Shown in pieces: positions 17,173 to 25,826 of a stretch of 64,000 bases of DNA. How positions within the stretch are numbered: the first letter of the stretch is position 1; each line of letters starts with the position of its first letter. The notes under the pieces are model-generated. The model had not been told where the DNA came from and did no database searches. It saw nothing but the letters and a program-made list of their open reading frames with translations. Location: NCBI GenBank assembly GCA_934229785.1, contig CAKQEA010000005.1:62001-126000 (forward strand), written 5' to 3'. The DNA comes from an uncultured Anaeroplasmataceae bacterium (lineage in GTDB: Bacteria; Bacillota_I; Bacilli_A; Acholeplasmatales; Anaeroplasmataceae). The position numbers and the translations under genes are program-made.

Positions 17173-18450
17173 TTAATCTTTAATTATTTTAATTATTTCA
17201 TCTAAATATTTGTCTACTTCTTCTTTATTTTTTCCCATTATACAAACTCTAATAAAATCTTCTGTACCAGATGGTCTAATTATTATTTTACAATCATTAT
17301 TTAATTTACTTTTTATTTCTTTTACTTTTTTATCTAAATTAATATTATTCAAAATAACATTTTTATCTTTAACTTTAATGTTAATATTATTTGAATAATA
17401 AAGATTCAAACTATTATAAATATCACTTAAATTTATTTTTAAATACTTTAAGGCTCTCAATATAAATAATGATATTAAAATACCATCACCTGTATGAAAT
17501 ACATTATTTATTATAATATGTCCACTATCTTCTCCACCTAATATTAAATTATTATTTTGTAAAGATTCCATTATATATTTATCACCAACATCTGTTTCAA
17601 TAACATCAATGTTATTCTTATTTAAAGCCTTGATAATACCTAGATTACTCATTTTAGATAAAACTATTTTATTCATTTTGTATTGTTTTTTTAAGTACAA
17701 CGCTAATAAATAAATTAATATATCTCCGCTACAAACATTTCCATATTTATCAACTGCTACAACTCTATCTCCATCACCATCATAGGCAAAACCTATATCA
17801 TATTTATTTTTAATTATTTCTTCTTTTAATTTTAAAACATCTGTAGATCCACAATTTTCATTAATATTATAACCATTTGGATTATTATTAATTATTATTA
17901 AATCATTAGTAACCTTGCTAAAAACATTAAAAGCTAAATTAGATGTTGAGCCATTAGCACAATCAATTATTATTTTCAATTTAGAATTTATTAAATATGT
18001 ATTTATAAATTTTAAATAATCATAATTTATATTAATAAAATCTAATTTTCCAAGATCAAAACTATAGCTATCATTATCTATTAAATATTCAATTTCATTT
18101 TCTTCATCACTATTTAATTTATAACCTTTATTAATTATTTTAATCCCATTATCACTATATTTATTATGGCTTGCAGTAATCATAACACCAACTATCTTTT
18201 TCATCAAAGAATAATAAATTAAAGCTGGTGTTGATGAAACTGTTGCATAATAAACATTAATACCATTACTTAGGCAACCACTAATTAAACTAGTAGCTAG
18301 CAAATCCTTTGAAATTCTTGTATCTGTTGCAACAACTACATCACTTTTAAAAAATTTTAAGCTTCTACCAACTTTATAAACAAACGCTGAGGTAAGTAGT
18401 TCATTAGGAACACCTCTAATTCCATCAGTACCAAAATATTTAATAATTAT
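17173..18450 (-). CDS. glmM: Phosphoglucosamine mutase, probable non-standard start codon
   Basis: About 425 residues. It has the phosphoserine loop ITASHNKYSDNG, the metal loop DGDGDR, substrate loop GGEDSGH and phosphate-binding RPSGTEDFIRV, all GlmM/PGM family motifs. It converts glucosamine-6-phosphate to glucosamine-1-phosphate for UDP-GlcNAc synthesis. The essential N-terminus IIKYFGTDGIRG is encoded in frame, but no ATG, GTG or TTG precedes it. The likely start is ATA at 18448-18450, overlapping the upstream stop as ATAA and preceded by AAGAAGG. A TTG at 18303 would delete about 50 conserved residues. The enzyme could also supply phosphomannomutase activity, since no other candidate is in the window. 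Confidence 0.88.
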   Translation of the reverse strand: MIIKYFGTDGIRGVPNELLTSAFVYKVGRSLKFFKSDVVVATDTRISKDLLATSLISGCLSNGINVYYATVSSTPALIYYSLMKKIVGVMITASHNKYSDNGIKIINKGYKLNSDEENEIEYLIDNDSYSFDLGKLDFININYDYLKFINTYLINSKLKIIIDCANGSTSNLAFNVFSKVTNDLIIINNNPNGYNINENCGSTDVLKLKEEIIKNKYDIGFAYDGDGDRVVAVDKYGNVCSGDILIYLLALYLKKQYKMNKIVLSKMSNLGIIKALNKNNIDVIETDVGDKYIMESLQNNNLILGGEDSGHIIINNVFHTGDGILISLFILRALKYLKINLSDIYNSLNLYYSNNINIKVKDKNVILNNINLDKKVKEIKSKLNNDCKIIIRPSGTEDFIRVCIMGKNKEEVDKYLDEIIKIIKD

Positions 18451-19052
18451 ACCTTCTTATATCCATATTTTTGTGAATAATTAGCCTTAGTAATTTGTCT
18501 TGAACGGGCAATTGCAAAACCAAATTCATCAATATCATCAGTTATAGTTGAACCACTAGCAATAAAAGCATTATCCTTAATTACAATAGGTGCAATAATA
18601 TTACTATTACAACCAATAAATACATTATCACCAATAATAGTTTTATTCTTACATTTACCATCATAATTTACAATAACAACACCACAACCAAAATTAACAC
18701 CGCTACCACACAAAGTATCACCAACATAAGCCAAATGACATATATTAGTTTTATAACCAATTAAAGAATTTTTAATTTCAACAAAATTACCAATCCTACA
18801 TTCATCTCCAATAATTGAATTTAACCTTATGTGAGCATAAGGACCAATAGTTGATTTTCTTCCAATTTCGCTATTTGAAATAGTACTACTTTTCACCATG
18901 GCATCTTCTTCAACAATTGAATCATCAATTATAGAATTTTCAATACATGACCCTTTTTTTATAACAGTCTTACCTTTTAAAACTGAATTAAAAACAAAAG
19001 CACCTTTTTCAACTACAACACTACCTTCAATATAATTATCCATATTCATCAC
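18447..19052 (-). CDS. Stand-alone GlmU-type glucosamine-1-phosphate acetyltransferase domain
   Basis: 201 residues, entirely left-handed beta-helix hexapeptide repeats. It closely resembles the C-terminal half of GlmU: IGPYAHIRLNSIIGDECRIG, CHLAYVGDTLCGSGVNFGCG, VNYDGKCKNKTIIGDNVFIG and FAIARSRQITKANY. That half acetylates glucosamine-1-phosphate. The N-terminal uridylyltransferase half of GlmU is absent; normal GlmU is about 450 residues. It overlaps glmM directly, so GlcN-6-P to GlcNAc-1-P is encoded as a pair and uridylylation must come from elsewhere. The start may be GTG at 19052, ATG at 19049 or ATG at 19043. Confidence 0.85.
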   Translation of the reverse strand: MMNMDNYIEGSVVVEKGAFVFNSVLKGKTVIKKGSCIENSIIDDSIVEEDAMVKSSTISNSEIGRKSTIGPYAHIRLNSIIGDECRIGNFVEIKNSLIGYKTNICHLAYVGDTLCGSGVNFGCGVVIVNYDGKCKNKTIIGDNVFIGCNSNIIAPIVIKDNAFIASGSTITDDIDEFGFAIARSRQITKANYSQKYGYKKV

Positions 19053-19084
19053 TAATAAAGTATATGATATTACACTTATAAATA

Positions 19085-19133
19085 TGAAAAAAAAGAATAT
19101 GAATAAACCATAATCAGTTTAATTCATATTCTT
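19085..19133 (-). terminator. Intrinsic terminator of the O-antigen ligase-like gene
   Basis: Minus-strand hairpin with about 16-bp arms (AAGAATATGAATTAAAC pairing with GTTTATTCATATTCTT, one bulge) followed by eight T. The stop codon of the 19119 gene lies in the stem. Confidence 0.88.
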
Positions 19134-20495
19134 ATAATATATAGTTGAATCTATACTTGCCATAATTACCATTAATGTAACCATATAATAATACATAAAA
19201 TATGTATTATCAATCATTCCATATATATCGATAGCTACATAACCAATAAGCATTGTCACTGCAAATAACTTATTAATTTTAAAAATAGCTTTGTATTTTT
19301 CAATAAAATGTATTAACAAAAAGATTGTTCCACATATTCCACCAATAACCAATGATTCTAATAATGTAGAATGAAATACAATGATTCCATCTTGAGTTCC
19401 AGCTGCTGTTCCAGTTTCTCTTATAACACTTGAAAATCCTTGACCTAATATTATATTTCTTGGATTAGATTTAAAAATAGTAAAGGCTTCTTTCCATAAT
19501 CCTTCTCTACCATTTCCATCAAATCCATGATCAAAAACTAAATTTTTAATTTTTTTACAAAATTCAAAAATATTTTCTCTAAATATAATTGCTAACACTA
19601 ATATAACAGCTAAACCTATCATAAAAGAGATTAAATACTTTCTTTTATCTTTCGCGACAAATAACAATCCAAAATATGAAGCTAAAATTATAAGACCACC
19701 AAATAAATAAGAGGCACGGCTTGTCGTTAATACAATACCTATAATAGCAATAATAACTTTTAAATTATTATAAATATTACAATAAATTTTTTCATTATTT
19801 CCAATTAAATAAAATATAAAAGGTAATGACATACAAATCATTATACCTGATTCATTACATAATCCCCAACCCAAATAATACCATAGCTTTAGTATATTAT
19901 CAGTTGTATCCTTTAATGAATATGCAGTATAGGCATTTTCATAGCATAAAATAATAGGAAGGAATGCCATAGTTCTTACAAGTATTGAAATTGTGTCTCC
20001 TTTTAAACCATTAACAACTAGTACATATAATAAAGCATATGCCAAGCCTGCTAAATACAAAAATCTAAATATTTCTTGTTCAGGCTTATATGCTTTAAAC
20101 CAAATCATAGGTATAAGCATAAATATTCCCATGCCTAATAATCCTATAATTGATTTTAATTTTTTTAATTTAAATCCATTAATTATTGTAAAAACAATTA
20201 AGACAACAACTAAAACTACTATTAAAATAATTAAATACAATGGAAATTCAGTTGGAGTAAATCCTTTATTAATATTAAATATAAAGTAAATTAAATTAGG
20301 AATAATATAGTTTAAACTACCACTAAGTAAAATCATAACAATACTAACACCAAGTAATATTGAAATACCAATAATAGTATTAAATCTCCAACCTATCATT
20401 GTAACTAATGCCATTAAAATAACATATAGCTCTTTAATAAAATCATTATCTAAAAAATTATTTACTTTTCTTGTTAATGATAAATACATAGACAT
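19119..20495 (-). CDS. O-antigen ligase / polymerase family membrane protein
   Basis: About 458 residues with 11-12 predicted membrane helices. A Wzy_C/O-antigen ligase pattern appears in the second half: TTSRASYLFGG near 265, NGREGLWKEAFTIF then LGQGFS, and FHSTLLESLVIGG near 380. Such proteins polymerise repeat units or ligate glycans to a lipid or cell-wall acceptor. It is separated from the LicD cassette by a 527-base non-coding gap and from the amino-sugar genes by a terminator, so it forms its own unit. ATG at 20495 has GGGGAGAGG upstream. Ligase versus polymerase cannot be decided from sequence. Confidence 0.8.
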   Translation of the reverse strand: MSMYLSLTRKVNNFLDNDFIKELYVILMALVTMIGWRFNTIIGISILLGVSIVMILLSGSLNYIIPNLIYFIFNINKGFTPTEFPLYLIILIVVLVVVLIVFTIINGFKLKKLKSIIGLLGMGIFMLIPMIWFKAYKPEQEIFRFLYLAGLAYALLYVLVVNGLKGDTISILVRTMAFLPIILCYENAYTAYSLKDTTDNILKLWYYLGWGLCNESGIMICMSLPFIFYLIGNNEKIYCNIYNNLKVIIAIIGIVLTTSRASYLFGGLIILASYFGLLFVAKDKRKYLISFMIGLAVILVLAIIFRENIFEFCKKIKNLVFDHGFDGNGREGLWKEAFTIFKSNPRNIILGQGFSSVIRETGTAAGTQDGIIVFHSTLLESLVIGGICGTIFLLIHFIEKYKAIFKINKLFAVTMLIGYVAIDIYGMIDNTYFMYYYMVTLMVIMASIDSTIYYKNMN

Positions 20496-20510
20496 AATAC
20501 CTCTCCCCAA

Positions 20511-21037
20511 ATACCATTTAGTATAACATATTTTATACGTTAAATTAATTTTATAAAAATTTATTATTAAACTTTTTCAGTCAAAATTTAGATTGAAATT
20601 TTTTGCATTTTCTATTGAAATTGAGAACAAAATAATTCACATAGCGTATTTTTTAATTCTTTCAATATTTTTAAAGAATAGAAATTTTCACTAAAGTGAT
20701 AAATCAAAATTAAATTTCGCATTAGATACTCATAATATTATAACTCAATATGTTTAAGATTAATCAAACTGTAATCCACAAATTAATGGCATAAAAATAG
20801 TTATTTATCTTTTTTAAATACTATAAAAAATTATAGTAAACAAGCATTTAAATAAAAATTATCCTAATTTTAATTACTTAATCAATAAAATTATAATAAA
20901 GATAATATTGTAAAAAAATGAAATTATTTATTTCAATATAAACCATAAATTACGATGTAACCATTATAACTTTAATCAATATATTATAACTGAAATTCAC
21001 AACTAATTAATAATTATGTATTGTATACATATATTAT
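20511..21037. other. AT-rich non-coding gap
   Basis: About 527 bases with no open frame of note, no recognisable RNA gene and no strong hairpin terminator. Very AT-rich, with scattered short stop codons in all frames. It may carry the promoter of the O-antigen ligase-like gene, but I could not pick a convincing one. It could be the remains of a decayed gene at the end of polysaccharide locus A. Confidence 0.4.
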
Positions 21038-22336
21038 TTACAACAATATTTTGGTTAAAACATTTGAAATCTCAGCTGTAATCGTATCTTCTACGTAATT
21101 ATTTTTTGAGCTTCTCTTTATACAATTTACTAAATGAACAAGTTCCATTCTTATTCCTTCTCCGTCTGACTGGTAGTAATATGGTTTATTTTGATTTTTA
21201 TTTTCAAAACGAGTTTCAAAATATTCTGATTTCCACCAAGGAGATGGAATATAAATGTATCCATTTGTTCCAGAGATTCTTAAATCACTCTCAGATTTAA
21301 CGCCTATTCCAAGCGATAATGTAGCACAGGCCTCATCATATTCGATATTAATTTTAGAATATGCACCTTTTACACCATCAATATTAAATGATTTAGAGTA
21401 AATATTATTATATTTAGTTCCTAAAATTTTAAACACAGGTAATAGCCCTATTGAAATCCATTCTGTAATACTATTACAAAAGTTTGTTTGTTTAATCCAT
21501 TCTTTAAATTCAAGACTTGTACATGTTATATCTAATGATTTTACATCGCCTATTATCCCACTTTTAATCAATAAAATTAATCTTGAAAATGATAATAAAA
21601 ATGCAGTTTTGATTGAATCAAATAAAACAAGATTATTTTTCTTGGCAAGTAAAAATAACTCTTCGCATTCATCTTTAGATAAAGCTATTGGTGATTCACT
21701 TATAACATGTTTCCCATTACATAACGCCTTTTTTATTATATCATATCTTTTTTCTGGTCTTACAGCTACATATATAATATCATTTTCCTTTAAAAGTTCA
21801 TCATATGATGAAACAACATTGTTAATATTTGAAAAATCAAAAAAAGTCTTCTCATCAAAATAAGTCGAGTTAAACAATAATCCATTAACATATTTAGCAT
21901 TTTCTTTAAATTTATTAATCGTTATATCAGTTCCAATTGCACCTAGTTTATATTCAATACTTTTTCTTATTTGTGTGCTTGAAATCCCCTCTGTACGAGG
22001 CAAATAAACAACCTTACAATATTCATTTAAATAATCAAAATGACCTTTCCAATCAGAGCCAACTGCAAATATATCAACTCCGTAACGTTTAATATCATCA
22101 ATTTTTTGACCAATGTATTCTTCAGGAAATACTTCATCAGCAATTCCTAATGATTTTACAGCCTCAATTCTTTCCATAAGACTCTGCTCAACATTAATTT
22201 TACCACGATTAATGTCAAAATTTTCAGTTGTTACTCCAACTATTAAATAATCACCTAAAGCTTTAGCTTTCTTTAAAAGATTAATATGACCTTGATGTAA
22301 ATGGTCAAATGTACCATATGTTATTACCTTCATCAT
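21038..22336 (-). CDS. Fused TagD-type cytidylyltransferase / Gfo-Idh-MocA-type oxidoreductase
   Basis: 432 residues in two parts. Residues 1-130 are a nucleotidyltransferase of the glycerol-3-phosphate cytidylyltransferase type: GTFDHLHQGHINLLKKAKALG with the HxGH motif, then RTEGISSTQIRKSI with the ISST motif. Residues about 155-430 resemble the NAD-binding and C-terminal domains of Gfo/Idh/MocA oxidoreductases (YVAVRPEKRYDIIKKALCNG, then KHVISESPIALSKDE), although the usual N-terminal GxGxxG is not evident. It would activate a phosphorylated polyol or amino alcohol as a CDP derivative. It is the last gene of a set with an aminotransferase and LicD. AGGAGGG lies 9 bases before the ATG. Confidence 0.8.
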   Translation of the reverse strand: MMKVITYGTFDHLHQGHINLLKKAKALGDYLIVGVTTENFDINRGKINVEQSLMERIEAVKSLGIADEVFPEEYIGQKIDDIKRYGVDIFAVGSDWKGHFDYLNEYCKVVYLPRTEGISSTQIRKSIEYKLGAIGTDITINKFKENAKYVNGLLFNSTYFDEKTFFDFSNINNVVSSYDELLKENDIIYVAVRPEKRYDIIKKALCNGKHVISESPIALSKDECEELFLLAKKNNLVLFDSIKTAFLLSFSRLILLIKSGIIGDVKSLDITCTSLEFKEWIKQTNFCNSITEWISIGLLPVFKILGTKYNNIYSKSFNIDGVKGAYSKINIEYDEACATLSLGIGVKSESDLRISGTNGYIYIPSPWWKSEYFETRFENKNQNKPYYYQSDGEGIRMELVHLVNCIKRSSKNNYVEDTITAEISNVLTKILL

Positions 22337-22354
22337 AAAGGGTAACCCTCCTAT

Positions 22355-23416
22355 TTATTTGTTATCAACCAAATAAAAATACTTTAAAAACGTTTCCATC
22401 GATTTTTTAGATCCCGTTGAAACTCTTATATAATCTTTCAATAATGAATTTGAGTACCCATGTACTAGCACATTATATTGTTCTTCTAATTGTTTTACAA
22501 CTATGAGAGCATTATGTTTAGGTTTAACAAAAATAAAATTACCTTTGCAATCTCTACATTCATATCTATTTTCTTTTAAATTAGCTAGAACATATGCTTT
22601 TCCTTCATCTTGAATTTGAATTAATTTTTCATATACCTCTGGATGATCTATTAATTTCTCCCCAAATAATAATGCAATTGAATTCACATCAAACGTTAAT
22701 TTGCTACGTTTAATATAATCAATGATTTGCGGATTGCTTATTGCTACTCCTAAACGACATGCAGCTATTGAAAACATCTTTGAAAATGTTCTTAACACAA
22801 TTACATTTGGTTCGTTTAAAGCATATTGAATAAATGTATTTTTATAAAAATAGTGATATGCTTCATCTACAACTAAAATTGCCCCAACTTCTTGTGTTTT
22901 TTTAAGAACTAGCTTAAATTCTTCTTCAGTATAAACATTACCAATTGGATTATTAGGATTAAGCAGAACAACAACTCTTGTATCTAAATCAATAGCATTA
23001 ACAATATTTTCTATATCAATCGTCAAATCATCATTATAAGCCACTGCTTTGTGCTTTAACCCTAAAATATTACAATTTACCCAATACATTTCAAATGAAG
23101 GTGAAACAGTTACAACTTTCTTTCCAGTTTCCCCAAATGTTTCAAGAATATATCTAATTGCCATATCCGAACCATTAGTGGCTATAACATTTTCATACTT
23201 GGCACAAATAAAATTTGCATATTTATTTAAAAATTTATCAGGTTCAGGATATATTGCTAAAAATTCTGGTGTAATTTCCTTAAGGACACTATCCACAAAA
23301 TCTTTAGGAAGTCCTTCTGGGTTTTCATTCATATCATACCTTAAGCAATCATATCTATTTTGCCTTGGAAAAACTCTAATTGTATTTTTTATATTCTCAT
23401 TAACATAATAATTCAT
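22355..23416 (-). CDS. HisC-like class I/II PLP-dependent aminotransferase or decarboxylase
   Basis: About 353 residues, fold type I PLP enzyme of the histidinol-phosphate aminotransferase type. ATNGSDMAIR near residue 75 binds the cofactor phosphate, LNPNNPIGNVY and VVDEAYHYF are typical, and the Schiff-base lysine lies in RTFSKMFSIAACRLG. No histidine genes are near, so histidine synthesis is unlikely. Capsule-linked HisC-like enzymes are known that aminate dihydroxyacetone phosphate or decarboxylate phosphoserine. That fits its position between a LicD gene and a cytidylyltransferase. Start at 23416 has AGAGGTATATT upstream; longer in-frame starts run into the previous gene. Confidence 0.82.
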   Translation of the reverse strand: MNYYVNENIKNTIRVFPRQNRYDCLRYDMNENPEGLPKDFVDSVLKEITPEFLAIYPEPDKFLNKYANFICAKYENVIATNGSDMAIRYILETFGETGKKVVTVSPSFEMYWVNCNILGLKHKAVAYNDDLTIDIENIVNAIDLDTRVVVLLNPNNPIGNVYTEEEFKLVLKKTQEVGAILVVDEAYHYFYKNTFIQYALNEPNVIVLRTFSKMFSIAACRLGVAISNPQIIDYIKRSKLTFDVNSIALLFGEKLIDHPEVYEKLIQIQDEGKAYVLANLKENRYECRDCKGNFIFVKPKHNALIVVKQLEEQYNVLVHGYSNSLLKDYIRVSTGSKKSMETFLKYFYLVDNK

Positions 23417-23426
23417 AATATACCTC

Positions 23427-24332
23427 TTAATAGTCAATTTGTTTAAAAAGTGCATCAAACTCTTTTTTATCTATATTTTGATACTCTTTATATGATTTAT
23501 TTAAATCAAAATAGCATTCCCCATGCATACTTTCGCCCTTAATAGAAGGGATTGTCATATAGTCATTATACTCTTGTTTTAATACTTCATCATATTTAAC
23601 AGGAATCATTATTTCAATATCTTCAAATCTATGTTTTGTTACTTTTTCAAGCCATTCAGCCTTCCAAATATTTTTCTCATATCCTGGCATAAATGTAATA
23701 AGACCAACAAAATCTTTTTTTCTAGAAGCCATAGCAATTTTTTTTATTCTTTTTATTTTCCTTTCACATGATGCTTCTGTGGGGCATAAAATTAAAACAA
23801 TAAACTTTTTTATTATACCTTTAATTCCACATCCATAATTTTGAGTTGCTTTCAAATAAGAAATATAACGAAGAAATTTAATTCTATTTGCCTGAGATTT
23901 ACCATTAACAAAGTCATATGGGAAAATATCAATCCATACACCACAATTTTTCCCTAATTTTAAATCATTATAACTATCTTTTATAAAGCATGTTGTTTCA
24001 TTATCTCTAATTTGAGCATGTCCATTAAAATACATTCTTTCCGTATCATTCGTTTGCAAAAAGTATTTTGTTTCTTTAAAATACTTTGGAGCAATTTTTA
24101 AAAAAATTTCATAATCATCTCTTGGCATCATTAAGTCAATATCATCATCCCATGGTATATAACCATCATGCCTAATTGCACCAATTAAAGTGCCACCCGC
24201 AGCAACATATTTAAGATTATTTTCAGCACAAATTAAATCAACTAATTTAACCATTTCTAGTTGAGATTGCCAAATCATTTTTCTTTTTTTAGAAACTTTA
24301 AAATCACATATTATTTCATCATCTAAATTCAT
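23427..24332 (-). CDS. LicD family phosphotransferase
   Basis: 301 residues. The LicD nucleotidyltransferase-fold signature is clear: AAGGTLIGAIRHDGYIPWDD followed by DIDLMMPRDDYE near residues 46-75, and GVWIDIFPYDFV near 132. LicD proteins transfer phosphocholine or similar CDP-activated groups to sugars of surface polymers. No choline kinase or choline uptake gene is nearby. The neighbouring aminotransferase and cytidylyltransferase suggest a different amino-alcohol phosphate. It overlaps the flippase gene by one base. Confidence 0.9.
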   Translation of the reverse strand: MNLDDEIICDFKVSKKRKMIWQSQLEMVKLVDLICAENNLKYVAAGGTLIGAIRHDGYIPWDDDIDLMMPRDDYEIFLKIAPKYFKETKYFLQTNDTERMYFNGHAQIRDNETTCFIKDSYNDLKLGKNCGVWIDIFPYDFVNGKSQANRIKFLRYISYLKATQNYGCGIKGIIKKFIVLILCPTEASCERKIKRIKKIAMASRKKDFVGLITFMPGYEKNIWKAEWLEKVTKHRFEDIEIMIPVKYDEVLKQEYNDYMTIPSIKGESMHGECYFDLNKSYKEYQNIDKKEFDALFKQIDY

Positions 24333-25825
24333 TATGATACCTGCTTTCTTTTAAATTTTTTTAATATTTTTTTTATTGTATCACACACAAAACTATCTTT
24401 AATTATTAATAAGAGACCAAAGTAAATTATAATTCCTATACCGACTTCTAAAATTAAATATAAAATTGATGTGAATTTTGTTAGTTCATTATAAATCCAC
24501 ATATTATTAATGAAAAAAACAACTCCAAACATGATTAAACCAGAAATAATGTATTTATATCCAAATTTTATGAAATTGATTGGACTAAAAATTTTTTTAG
24601 AAAAATAAATATATAAGCAAGTTATTACTGTTTCAGCAATAACAGAGGCCATTGCCGCGCCAATAGACTTAAATAAATAAATTAAGAAACTATTTAAGAC
24701 AAGATTAATTATTGCCCCAATAATCAAAAACCGATTGCTTGTTTTCTGTAAATCAAAAGGTGTATAATAATGAGTTCCTAAAAAATTACTAAGACTAATA
24801 ATTATTATTATTGGCGAAAAAACATATAGTAATACTATGCATTTTTCATACCCTTCACCTAAATAAATTGGAATAAAATTACTTGCAACAGCACATAATC
24901 CCAAACAAATTGGAATAGATAAGCACATTGTAAAATGACATGATTTATTCATTAAACATTTTATTTCATCAATTCTTCCAATTGAGAAATAATATGAGAT
25001 ACGTGATCTCATAACAATATTTAAACTAGTTATAATCGTAAGTGGTAATTTAACTATTTTTTCTGCCTGTTCATAATATCCATTTTCAAAATCAGATTTT
25101 GTAATAAGACCAATCATAGTTTTATCAAGAACAGTATATATTTGTATAGCTATTGTTGGTATAAAATAAATCATACATGGCTTAAAATGATTAAATGGTT
25201 GTAATTTAGACGGCAATTTAACACCTTTAAAATAAGCAATCATTTTAGGTAAACATAAAGCATAAGGAACTACTGTTGAAAGTATTGTTAAAATTGCAGC
25301 AATATTTATATCACTTTGATCATGAACAAAAACAAGAACTAATGGTATATAAACAATACGTGATATCATATTTGATAAAGCTAAAATTTTAAAATCTTCT
25401 ATTCCTTGAAAAAACCAAGAAAAGTCAAATGCAGTCATAAGTAATGTTATACCATATAATGCATATAGAACCTGATTGTTTTGATATACTAACACAAATA
25501 TAACATAGTACAAAGCAAGAGATATTATAGTAAGTATTATTCTCAAAATACCTATTTCTAAGCTTATTTTTTTTAAATATCCTTTATCATTTTGATGAAC
25601 TGCTATAATCCTTTGTCCATATGTCTCTATTCCTATGTTTGCAAAAAGAACAAAATATGACACTATCGATGCAATGTAACTTAATTTTCCATTTCCATCT
25701 GCTCCCAATGCTCTCGATAAATAAGGTGTAACAAAAATTAAAACCAATAAGGCAATTACCTTTGACATCATATTAAAAATATAATTCTTTTTTATATTTG
25801 ATTTTGTTTCTATTGATGATTCCAT
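24332..25825 (-). CDS. Polysaccharide repeat-unit flippase, Wzx family (locus A)
   Basis: 497 residues with about 14 predicted membrane helices. Typical oligosaccharide flippase phrases are TPYLSRALGADGNGKLSYI near residue 40, GIETYGQRIIAV near 65, and FSWFFQGIEDFKI near 135. It would move undecaprenyl-linked repeat units across the membrane for extracellular polymerisation. It sits between glf and licD in the same leftward operon. Confidence 0.92.
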   Translation of the reverse strand: MESSIETKSNIKKNYIFNMMSKVIALLVLIFVTPYLSRALGADGNGKLSYIASIVSYFVLFANIGIETYGQRIIAVHQNDKGYLKKISLEIGILRIILTIISLALYYVIFVLVYQNNQVLYALYGITLLMTAFDFSWFFQGIEDFKILALSNMISRIVYIPLVLVFVHDQSDINIAAILTILSTVVPYALCLPKMIAYFKGVKLPSKLQPFNHFKPCMIYFIPTIAIQIYTVLDKTMIGLITKSDFENGYYEQAEKIVKLPLTIITSLNIVMRSRISYYFSIGRIDEIKCLMNKSCHFTMCLSIPICLGLCAVASNFIPIYLGEGYEKCIVLLYVFSPIIIIISLSNFLGTHYYTPFDLQKTSNRFLIIGAIINLVLNSFLIYLFKSIGAAMASVIAETVITCLYIYFSKKIFSPINFIKFGYKYIISGLIMFGVVFFINNMWIYNELTKFTSILYLILEVGIGIIIYFGLLLIIKDSFVCDTIKKILKKFKRKQVS

Positions 25826-25826
25826 T

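Noticed and set aside
17173..18303. Shorter glmM starting at TTG 18303
   Set aside because: It would remove the conserved FGTDGIRG segment that is encoded in the same frame further upstream.
22355..23416. Histidinol-phosphate aminotransferase of histidine biosynthesis
   Set aside because: No other histidine genes are nearby, and the gene lies between licD and a cytidylyltransferase inside a polysaccharide locus.
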